Assembly (NCBI GenBank): GCA_001897675.1
Contig: MKUE01000129.1
Span: forward strand, 1-47,337
From: Thiobacillus sp. 65-1059
GTDB lineage: Bacteria > Pseudomonadota > Gammaproteobacteria > Burkholderiales > Thiobacillaceae
Direction: 5' to 3'
DNA length: 47,337 nt
Shown here piece by piece: positions 17,010 to 24,080 of this stretch. Within the stretch, counting starts at the first letter, position 1; each line of letters begins with the position of its first letter. Under the pieces are notes generated by a model. It searched no databases. It was not told the origin of the DNA and saw only the letters and a program-made list of their open reading frames with translations. The position numbers and the translations under genes are program-made.

Positions 17010-17834
17010 ATGAACGAACAACTGCAAACGCTGGAACACGCCCAGCAAACCGCGATCGACCTCGCCATCCAGTTCGGGCCCCGGCTGCTGGTGGCGCTGC
17101 TGATTCTGGCGGCCGGCTATTACGTCGGCCGCTGGGTGGGCAGGGTGGCCGACTCGATGCTGATGAAGCTCGGGCTCGACGCGACCCTGCGCCTGCTGCT
17201 GGTGCGCATGCTGCGCATCCTGGTGCTGGGCCTGTTCCTCATCATGGCGCTGCAGAACCTGGGGGTGCAGCTGCTGCCGCTGATCGCCGGACTGGGCGTC
17301 GCCGGCGCCGGCGTCGCGCTGGCGATGCAGGGGGTGCTGGGCAATCTGGCGGCGGGGCTGACCATCATCTTCACCCGGCCGTTCAAGGTGGGCGAATACA
17401 TCGCCATCGTCGACGTGGAAGGCATGGTGGAGGAAATCAAGCTGTTCAACACGGTGCTGAGCCATCCCGACCGCTCGCGCATCGTCATTCCCAACCGCAA
17501 GATCGCCGGCGAAATCCTGCACAACTTCGGCAGCCTGCGCCAGCTCGACGTGGTGGTCGGCGTGGCCTACGATGCCGACATCAAGCAGGCGCTGGCGGCA
17601 ATCCGCGAGCTGCTGGCGGCGCATCCCAAAATCCTGCGGGAACCGGAACCGATGATCCATGTGCTGACGCTGGCGGACTCCAGGGTGCAGATCGCGATCC
17701 GCCCATGGACCCCGGTGGCCGATTTCCACGCCACGTCGGGCGACATCACCCAGGCGGTGCTGGAAACCTTCCGCGAGCGCGGCATCCACATTCCCTTGCC
17801 GCAACGCGAAGTACGTCTGCTGGGGGCGGCATGA
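17010..17834 (+). CDS. small-conductance mechanosensitive channel, MscS family
   Basis: 274 residues. Three transmembrane segments lie at about residues 21-45, 58-85 and 88-118. The pore-lining third segment is Gly/Ala-rich (GLGVAGAGVALAMQGVLGNLAAG), followed by the conserved FTRPFKVGEYI and the beta-domain VEEIKLFNTVL and IPNRKI. The length matches minimal MscS. The channel releases solutes during hypo-osmotic shock. The ATG at 17010 was chosen over upstream in-frame codons because it begins the family N terminus. It overlaps the next gene by ATGA. Confidence 0.92.
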   Translation: MNEQLQTLEHAQQTAIDLAIQFGPRLLVALLILAAGYYVGRWVGRVADSMLMKLGLDATLRLLLVRMLRILVLGLFLIMALQNLGVQLLPLIAGLGVAGAGVALAMQGVLGNLAAGLTIIFTRPFKVGEYIAIVDVEGMVEEIKLFNTVLSHPDRSRIVIPNRKIAGEILHNFGSLRQLDVVVGVAYDADIKQALAAIRELLAAHPKILREPEPMIHVLTLADSRVQIAIRPWTPVADFHATSGDITQAVLETFRERGIHIPLPQREVRLLGAA

Positions 17835-18715
17835 AGCGCGCCGCGCCCACCGTCGCCGGCACGCCGAAAACCGCCTACACCGACCCGCTGGCGGAGGTGC
17901 TGCGCCCCGGCCAGTCGACCGAACTGCTGAAGGAGCTGCACATCCTGACGCGCGACGGCAAACTCAACCAGGACAGCCGCCGCAAGCTGAAGCAGGTGTA
18001 TCACCTGTGCAATTTCATCGCGCCGCTGCTGGACGACGTGCTGGCCCGGCAGGACACGCTGACGCTGGCCGACCACGGCGCCGGCAAGTCGTATCTGGGT
18101 TTCATCCTGTACGACCTGTATCTGAAGGAGCGCCCCGGCAGCCACATCTTCGGCATCGAAACGCGCGCTGAACTGGTGAAGAAGTCGCGCGAACTGGCGG
18201 CGCGGCTCGACTTTCCGCGCATGTCCTTCCTCGGCGCGACGGTAGCGGAATCGATCACCACCGACGCCCTGCCGCCAAGCATCGACATCGTCACCGCGCT
18301 GCATGCCTGCAACACCGCAACCGACGACGCCATCCGCTTCGCGCTCGCCAAGCAGGCCCGCCACATCGTGCTGGTGCCGTGCTGCCAGGCCGAGGTCGCC
18401 GCCGTGCTGCGCAAGCGCAAGAACGAATCGTTCGGCAAGACCCCGCTATCGGAAATCTGGCGCCACCCCATCCATACGCGCGAATTCGGCAGCCAGCTCA
18501 CCAACGTGCTGCGCTGCCTGCAGCTGGAATCGCACGGCTACCAGGTCACCGTCACCGAACTGGTCGGCTGGGAGCACTCGCTGAAAAACGAACTCATCAT
18601 CGCCACCCGCACCGGCGCGGCGCGCAAGAACGCGCGCGAGCGCCTGCAGCAGATTCTGCAGGAACTCAATCTGCAGGAACTCGAAGCGCGCTTTCTCGAC
18701 CCGCAGCCCGCCTGA
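17831..18715 (+). CDS. class I SAM-dependent methyltransferase (Methyltransf_32-like)
   Basis: 294 residues. The SAM-binding motif I region is TLADHGAGKSYLGFILYDLYL near residue 80 (position given for orientation), motif II is HIFGIETRAELVKKS near 112, and the family hallmark TALHACNTATDDAIRFAL is near 155, followed by HIVLVPCCQAEV. This matches bacterial proteins related to the METTL25/GSTCD-type methyltransferase domain; the substrate is unknown. The ATG sits in an ATGA overlap with the mechanosensitive channel gene, so the pair is translationally coupled. I know of no functional reason for that pairing. Confidence 0.8.
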   Translation: MKRAAPTVAGTPKTAYTDPLAEVLRPGQSTELLKELHILTRDGKLNQDSRRKLKQVYHLCNFIAPLLDDVLARQDTLTLADHGAGKSYLGFILYDLYLKERPGSHIFGIETRAELVKKSRELAARLDFPRMSFLGATVAESITTDALPPSIDIVTALHACNTATDDAIRFALAKQARHIVLVPCCQAEVAAVLRKRKNESFGKTPLSEIWRHPIHTREFGSQLTNVLRCLQLESHGYQVTVTELVGWEHSLKNELIIATRTGAARKNARERLQQILQELNLQELEARFLDPQPA

Positions 18716-18762
18716 AAACAGCCTATGCTTGGAAGAGGCGGGTGTTTGAATGAGATGGCCGA

Positions 18763-19323
18763 ATGCGCGTTTCAGTCCCGAGTTTTTCCTTCGCTGCACT
18801 GCTTTTGCTAGGCATGCTGGCAGCTTGCGCCACGCCGCAATACCAGACGACGGTGCGCCTGATTGCGCCGGATGATGCGCAGGGCCGGGCCTGCGTGCAG
18901 GGCTGCGAAGCCCAAAAGGCGGCCTGCCAGACCGATTGCCAGACCCGCTACCAGGCTTGCGCGAAAGAGCTCGAACCGCAGGTGGAGGCGCGCTATGCCG
19001 AAGCGCTGAAGGCGTACGAACTCGATCTGCGGCAGTATGCCGCGGCCCTGCGCCAATACGAGATGCAGCTGCGTTTCGAATGGTTTTACAGCCGCCCGTA
19101 CCGCCACCCGTACTGGTGGGATCCCTGGCCTGGACCGTATTTTCCGCCGCCCTCTCCCGAGCCGCTGATGCCGACCCGCGCCGGCGTGCTGGCGCAGCTG
19201 GAAAAATCGAATTGCCAGGCCGACTGCGGCTGCCTGCCGGTTTACGACGCCTGCTTCGTCCGCTGCGGCGGGCAGCGGCTGACGGAAACCGTCTGCATCA
19301 AGAACTGCCCGCCCGAAAAATGA
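18763..19323 (+). CDS. Cys-rich lipoprotein with five CX3C motifs
   Basis: 186 residues. A lipoprotein signal peptide ends with lipobox LAAC (lipidated Cys22). Two Cys clusters flank a coiled, Tyr/Gln/Glu-rich middle. CX3C pairs lie at 44-48, 55-59, 151-155, 164-168 and 178-182, with extra cysteines at 66 and 157. Between them is an aromatic/Pro patch (WFYSRPYRHPYWWDPWPGPY, 107-126). The spacing CX3C-X6-CX3C suggests a disulfide-stapled helical hairpin, and an outer-membrane periplasmic location is likely. I do not recognise the family. It is convergent with yaeQ. Confidence 0.75.
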   Translation: MRVSVPSFSFAALLLLGMLAACATPQYQTTVRLIAPDDAQGRACVQGCEAQKAACQTDCQTRYQACAKELEPQVEARYAEALKAYELDLRQYAAALRQYEMQLRFEWFYSRPYRHPYWWDPWPGPYFPPPSPEPLMPTRAGVLAQLEKSNCQADCGCLPVYDACFVRCGGQRLTETVCIKNCPPEK

Positions 19324-19382
19324 AGCGCCCGCGCAGGGGGAGGCCACGCCTTGCATGGCCGCCAAACCGGCTGCGGCCGGGT

Positions 19383-19925
19383 TCAGGCAGGCGATTGCAG
19401 GGTGGCCAGCGTTACCGGCACGCTCTGCGTATCGGTATTGATCCAGACTGCGCCGTCCTGCACCATGCATTGCAGGCGCATGCCGCGCTCCGCCAGGGCG
19501 GCCAGCGCCTGGCTGGTTTCGGCGGGCAGCTGCAGCACGGTCAGGTTGGAAAACCGCGTCAGCTTGCCGGCGATCTGCTTCCACCACACCTCGCAGCCAC
19601 TGCCGTAGCACAGCACGACGACCTGCCCGGCGCGGCTGCAGGCGCGGCGGATGCGCGTTTCGTCGGGCTGTCCGAGGTCGATCCACAGGATGGTCTCGCC
19701 GCTCAGGCTCTTGACCCACACTTCCGGCTCGTCGACATCGAACAGCCCCTTGGTGAAGGCGATGCCGTCCTGTGCGTAAAGGGCATAGGCCAGCACCCGC
19801 GCCATCATGCGCTCGTCGGTTTCGGAGGGATGGCGCGCGATGGTCAGCGCGTGGTCGGCGTAGACATGCCGATCCATGTCGGCAATCTGCAAGTCGGCTT
19901 TGTAGATGGTGGCTTTGAGCGCCAT
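19383..19925 (-). CDS. yaeQ: YaeQ family protein
   Basis: 180 residues from the ATG at 19925 (MALKATIYKADLQIADMDRH), which is the family N terminus; the frame upstream of it is not conserved. Landmarks are HPSETDERMMARVLAYALY near residue 30 and DEPEVWVKSL near 68, typical of YaeQ, a PD-(D/E)XK-like fold of uncertain function first noticed as a suppressor of RfaH loss. No membrane segments. It lies downstream of the cold-shock gene but is separated from it by a strong terminator. Confidence 0.9.
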   Translation of the reverse strand: MALKATIYKADLQIADMDRHVYADHALTIARHPSETDERMMARVLAYALYAQDGIAFTKGLFDVDEPEVWVKSLSGETILWIDLGQPDETRIRRACSRAGQVVVLCYGSGCEVWWKQIAGKLTRFSNLTVLQLPAETSQALAALAERGMRLQCMVQDGAVWINTDTQSVPVTLATLQSPA

Positions 19926-19970
19926 GAGGCAATCACTCGGAAAAGGCGATGGATTGTAGCGCGCGCCCAT

Positions 19971-19999
19971 AAAAAAAACCCCGGCGAACCGGGGTTTTT
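19971..19999 (-). terminator. intrinsic terminator of the cold-shock gene
   Basis: Perfect hairpin ACCCCGG / CCGGGGT with loop CGAA (a stable GNRA-like tetraloop on the minus strand: TTCG), with A and T runs on both flanks. It lies 18 bp past the cold-shock stop. Confidence 0.92.
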
Positions 20000-20017
20000 C
20001 ACATCAGGCCGTAAGGA

Positions 20018-20224
20018 TTACGACACGACCTGGATGTTCGAGGCCTGCTTGCCCTTGGGACCGGTCGTCACTTCGAAGCTGACGCGCTGGTTTTCCTGCA
20101 GGGACTTGAAGCCGCTGGAGTTGATTGCGGAGAAGTGTGCAAACAGGTCTTCGCCGCCGTTATCCGGGGTGATGAAACCAAAACCTTTTGCATCGTTGAA
20201 CCACTTAACAGTACCCGTTTCCAT
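20018..20224 (-). CDS. cold-shock protein, CspA family
   Basis: 68 residues, one OB-fold cold-shock domain. RNP1 is KGFGFITP (residues 13-20) and RNP2 is DLFAHFSAI (27-35). It is a cytosolic RNA chaperone and antiterminator. It starts [10 protein letters not shown] at the ATG at 20224 with AGGAAAC upstream. The approximately 110 bases upstream are clearly AT-richer than the rest of the window, consistent with a long 5' leader. A small hairpin (GAGC-ATGTC-GCTC) followed by T7 lies about 25 bases before the Shine-Dalgarno. Confidence 0.95.
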   Translation of the reverse strand: METGTVKWFNDAKGFGFITPDNGGEDLFAHFSAINSSGFKSLQENQRVSFEVTTGPKGKQASNIQVVS

Positions 20225-20375
20225 CTTGTTTCCTATCTATCTAAAAAAATTGAGCGACATGCTCTATCGATCGAATTTCAAGGAAAACGCTTACCAGAGG
20301 TACCGCAATTTAAAGCTTGAATCCAACAGACCGTGCATTAATAACATAGATAAACGGGATGTCCAAGAAATATCG

Positions 20376-20936
20376 TCATTCCCCGCCAAGCGGGCGCAGC
20401 ATCAGGGTGTCGCCGCGCTGGGTGAATTCCAGATGCTTCAGCACGCTCATCCCCAGCAATATCTGGTCGCCCGCCATCCCGGGGTTGAGGCTGGCGGCGA
20501 TGCCACGCAGCGCGAACGGCCCGAACGCCAGCGCATCCACCCGGGTGGCGCGGGTGGCGACCGTGCCATTGGCGGTGATCGACCGCTGCGGCGCGCCCGC
20601 CTCCAGGCCCAGTTCGCCCGCCAGATGCGCCGGGATCGACACCAGGGTGGCGCCGGTGTCGAGCAGGAAGGTGACCGGCCGGCCGTTGATCGTGCCGGGG
20701 AAAACATAGTGTCCGTTGCCGCTGCGCTTCAGCACCAGTTCGGTCCCCGGCGCGACCTGCAGCTGGCGATTGGGATTGTTGCGCGCCTGCAGGCCGTTTT
20801 CGAAGTAAAGATAGAACAGCCCCAGCACCAGCAGGCTGGCGACCAGCGCCATGCCGCGTCCGAGCGGACGATGCGGGTTGCGGGAAGGATCAGGGGTTTT
20901 CGGATTCACGACGTGGTGACAGTCTGGCTTGTTCAT
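20376..20936 (-). CDS. retropepsin-like aspartic protease, membrane anchored
   Basis: 186 residues from the ATG at 20936. One N-terminal transmembrane anchor lies at about residues 29-46 (MALVASLLVLGLFYLYF), followed by a periplasmic retropepsin-like domain with the active-site motif LLDTGATLVS (Asp93) and a late LLGMSVLKHLEF. This matches the clan AA aspartic protease family found in many proteobacteria (TIGR02281 type). A single copy would act as a homodimer. Substrates are not known. An upstream in-frame start at 20963 is possible but adds residues without similarity. Confidence 0.85.
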   Translation of the reverse strand: MNKPDCHHVVNPKTPDPSRNPHRPLGRGMALVASLLVLGLFYLYFENGLQARNNPNRQLQVAPGTELVLKRSGNGHYVFPGTINGRPVTFLLDTGATLVSIPAHLAGELGLEAGAPQRSITANGTVATRATRVDALAFGPFALRGIAASLNPGMAGDQILLGMSVLKHLEFTQRGDTLMLRPLGGE

Positions 20937-21039
20937 CGTTCCCCGCACGAAACGTGCGGGCAATCAAGCCGCATTCATATCACACACGCAGGGCAATGGC
21001 CTCATGCCGCCCGCGCGGGCGGCACGGCGCAGGCCAGGC

Positions 21040-21525
21040 TCAGGCGACGTGCTGCATGCGCGGCTGGCTGAAGTGGCAGTGCGGCGCATCGCCAAAAATG
21101 TCGCGCAGATAGCGGGTTTCGATGTGCAACAGGCGCTTGTGGTCGCCGCCTTCCAGATAGATGTCCGGCTGCGCCATCAAATCGTCGTCCCAAACCATTT
21201 CCACCCCCCAGGCATTCGGCAGGCCCGGCACCACGCCGGGTTCGCATTCGCTGAACAGCCGGCTCACGCTGGCCTCATCGGCCAGGCTGAACTCCATGCC
21301 GTGATCCAGCCCCAGTTTTCCCAGGTGAATTTCCTGATCGGCGGGGATCATCGCCACCATCTGGCAGCCCTGGCCGTCGAGCAGCACGCCCTTGGCCAGC
21401 CGATTGGAAGGCAACCCCGCCGCGCGCGCCGTTTCGGCGCTGGTCTGGGTGTGCGGATGCGCCACGATGTCGAACGGAATCATATGCTGGTCGAGGAAAC
21501 GTTCCATGCGATGCAGTGCGTTCAT
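21040..21525 (-). CDS. YbaK/EbsC-family aminoacyl-tRNA deacylase
   Basis: 161 residues. The fold signature is AHPHTQTSAETARAAGLP near residues 22-39, then AKGVLLDGQGCQMVAMIPADQ. YbaK/ProX/EbsC proteins hydrolyse mischarged tRNAs, such as Cys-tRNA-Pro or Ala-tRNA-Pro. This one belongs to a longer subgroup, with an extra C-terminal segment (YLEGGDHKRLLHIETRYL) compared with E. coli YbaK. The specificity is not readable from the sequence. Confidence 0.85.
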   Translation of the reverse strand: MNALHRMERFLDQHMIPFDIVAHPHTQTSAETARAAGLPSNRLAKGVLLDGQGCQMVAMIPADQEIHLGKLGLDHGMEFSLADEASVSRLFSECEPGVVPGLPNAWGVEMVWDDDLMAQPDIYLEGGDHKRLLHIETRYLRDIFGDAPHCHFSQPRMQHVA

Positions 21526-21604
21526 GATCGACTCCTTGCAAAAGCGATTGGCTGGTTTTCACTATAGTCCACCCCTCCCGCCTGCGGAGCCCGGGGACGG
21601 ACCG

Positions 21605-24049
21605 CTAACGCCGGCCGGGGCGGTCGCCGGCGCGAAAATGCCGGCGCGGCGCCTTGGGGTGCTCCAGCATCTGGCAGGCGCGGCGAAATGCCAGCAGGGC
21701 ATCCTGCGCATGCCCCAGCACGCTGCCATGGGGATAGTGTCCCGCCGCGTCCGGTTCGCCCGCCGCCGTCCCCGTCAGCAGTTCGATCCCCTCGGTCACA
21801 TGCTCCGCGGCATGGATATGGAAAAGCCCGCGCGCGACGGCGTCGACCACGTGCGGCTCCAGCATCAGGTGGCGCCGGTTGCGCGCGGGGATCAGCACCC
21901 CCTGGCTGCCGTCCAGGCCGGCGGCCTCGCACACGCGAAACCAGCCCTCGATCTTCTCGTTGATGCCGCCCACCGGCAGCACCTCGCCGTGCTGGTTGAG
22001 CGCGCCGGTGACCGCGATGCCCTGCCTGAGCGGCAGGCCCGACAGCGCCGACAGCAGCGCATAGAGCTCGGCGCACGAGGCGGAATCGCCTTCCACGCCG
22101 TGATACTGCTGCTCGAACACGATGGAGGCATTCATCGAAAGCGGCGCCAGGTGGGCGAACAGCGCGGCCAGGTAGCCCTGCAGGATGAACACGCCCTTGT
22201 CGTGGATCGGCCCGGACAGCTCGACCTCGCGCTCGATGTTGAGCAGGCCGTCCTCGCCCGCGTAGGCATGCGCGGACAGCCGTACCGGCAGGCCGAAGCG
22301 GTAGTCGCCCAGATCGATCTGGGTAAGGCCGTTGAGCTGGCCCGCCCGTACGCCATGCAGGTCGATCAGCACGTCGCCTTCGGCGATCTCCTCGCGCAGG
22401 CGCTGCTCGGGGTAATCGTGGCGCGCGGCGTGCGCCGCCAGCGCCGCCTCGACGTCAGCCGCCGCCACCAGGCACGCCCCCCCGCGTGCGCGGCAGATCG
22501 CGGCACTTTCCATCACCAGCGCCTCGGTGCGGGCGAAGATCGCGCTCTCGCGCGCCTGGTCGCCGGCCTCGCGGTGCGACTCCTCGAGCAGGCGCGCCAC
22601 CGCCGCCGCCGAAAAATGCGGCAGGCCGGACAGGCGGCAGGCATGGGCGACGAAAATCGCCGAGGCGCGGCGGGTGGCGGCGCTGGCGACGAAGCTGTCG
22701 GCGAAATCGACCTTGGCGCGGAAATGGCGGGCGAATTCCGGCGCCGCTTCCTGCAGCTCGTAGTACTGCTCGCGCGAGCCGACCAGCACCAGCTTGACCT
22801 CGGCGTCGACCGCCTCCGGCACCAGCGACACCGCCGCGATCGGCGAGAATGACACGCCCGGTTCCTCGATCTGCAGCCGCCCGCTGCGCAGGAAGCGCCG
22901 CAGCTTCTCCCATACCAGCGGATCGGCCAGCACGTCGGCGAGATGCAGCATCAGGAAGCCGCCGTGCGCCTGCAGCAGGCTGCCGGCGCGGATGCGCGTG
23001 AAATCGGTCGCCAGCACGTCGTTCTCCGACTGGTACTCGATGCTGCCGAACAGCGCGCGGAACAGCGGGTTGTCCTCGACGATCACCGGCGCGCCGGAAA
23101 GGCCGCCGTTGTCCACCACCAGGTTGACGCGGTAGCGCGCCAGCGCGGCTTGCAGGCCCTCCAGCCGCTCCTCGTCGCCTTCGCCACCGCTGAACAGCTC
23201 CAGCTTGTCGAACACGTCCTGCTCCAGCGCGTCGAGCCAGGCGTTGAGCTTGGCGGCGTCCTTGATCTGCTTCTTCAGGCCGGCGCGGATCGCCTGCAGT
23301 TCGCGCTCGACCAGCGGCTTCACCACCTGCCGCCGCAGCGCCGCCAGCGTCTCGTTCATCGCACGTTCCAGCGGCTGGGTCTTCTCGATGTAGCGGGTGA
23401 TCTCGGCGCGCAATTCCTGCTCGGCCTGCTCCACCGCGACGCGGCGCGCCTTCGGCAGCGCCAGCACCTCGTCCTCGGTGAGCGCCTGCCCTTTCTTGCC
23501 GATCAGCGTGAACACCATGCGCCCGGCCTCGCGGTGCAGCGAAAAGCTGCGCGCCTCGGCAAACGCCGTCAGCTCGGCATAATGCCGCGCCACCTCGTCC
23601 TTCCAGGCCTGCTCGATGCGCTCGCTCTCGGCCTTGTAGTCCTGTCCCTCGAGCCGTTGCGGGATATCGCTTTGCAGCGTCTTCACCGCCTGCGCCAGCA
23701 GCTGCCGCAGCAGCCGCCCTTCGCCGGCCGGCAGGCGCAATGCCAGCGGCCGCTCCGGCGCGTCGAAGTTGTGCAGGTAGCAGAGATCGGGCGGCACCCG
23801 CTTGCTCGCTGCCACCTCGCGCATCGCCTGCTTGAGCAGCGAGGAGCGGCCGCTGCCGACTTCGCCGAGCACGAACAGGTTGTAGTTGGGCTGATCCATG
23901 CCGAGGCCGAAGCGTGCGGCCGCTTCGGCCCGCGCCTGGCCGATCCACGGCAGGGTCTCGTCCTGCAGTTCGGAGGTGTCGGCGAATCCCAGCGATGCGG
24001 GATCGATGGTCAGGCGCAGGTCGGCGGGGGGCAGGATGGCAATCGGCAT
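21605..24049 (-). CDS. Lon-like ATP-dependent protease (LonB/LonC-type, AAA_32 plus Lon_C)
   Basis: 814 residues from the ATG at 24049 (MPIAILPPADLRLTIDP); the open frame runs upstream into the P-type ATPase gene, so the later start was taken. The N-terminal ATPase has a Walker A-like GEVGSGRSS at 62-70, with Arg68 where Lys is usual. A long helical insertion (about 180-330) precedes a Walker B and sensor region. The C-terminal Lon protease domain has catalytic Ser656 (GDSAS) and Lys699 (INEKIEG), with the spacing of 43 seen in Lon. The architecture matches the AAA_32/Lon_C proteins common in proteobacteria beside classical Lon. It lies 31 bp downstream of the P-type ATPase, probably in one operon. 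Confidence 0.87.
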   Translation of the reverse strand: MPIAILPPADLRLTIDPASLGFADTSELQDETLPWIGQARAEAAARFGLGMDQPNYNLFVLGEVGSGRSSLLKQAMREVAASKRVPPDLCYLHNFDAPERPLALRLPAGEGRLLRQLLAQAVKTLQSDIPQRLEGQDYKAESERIEQAWKDEVARHYAELTAFAEARSFSLHREAGRMVFTLIGKKGQALTEDEVLALPKARRVAVEQAEQELRAEITRYIEKTQPLERAMNETLAALRRQVVKPLVERELQAIRAGLKKQIKDAAKLNAWLDALEQDVFDKLELFSGGEGDEERLEGLQAALARYRVNLVVDNGGLSGAPVIVEDNPLFRALFGSIEYQSENDVLATDFTRIRAGSLLQAHGGFLMLHLADVLADPLVWEKLRRFLRSGRLQIEEPGVSFSPIAAVSLVPEAVDAEVKLVLVGSREQYYELQEAAPEFARHFRAKVDFADSFVASAATRRASAIFVAHACRLSGLPHFSAAAVARLLEESHREAGDQARESAIFARTEALVMESAAICRARGGACLVAAADVEAALAAHAARHDYPEQRLREEIAEGDVLIDLHGVRAGQLNGLTQIDLGDYRFGLPVRLSAHAYAGEDGLLNIEREVELSGPIHDKGVFILQGYLAALFAHLAPLSMNASIVFEQQYHGVEGDSASCAELYALLSALSGLPLRQGIAVTGALNQHGEVLPVGGINEKIEGWFRVCEAAGLDGSQGVLIPARNRRHLMLEPHVVDAVARGLFHIHAAEHVTEGIELLTGTAAGEPDAAGHYPHGSVLGHAQDALLAFRRACQMLEHPKAPRRHFRAGDRPGRR

Positions 24050-24080
24050 GGGAAGTGACGCTGAATTCGGATGAACGGGC

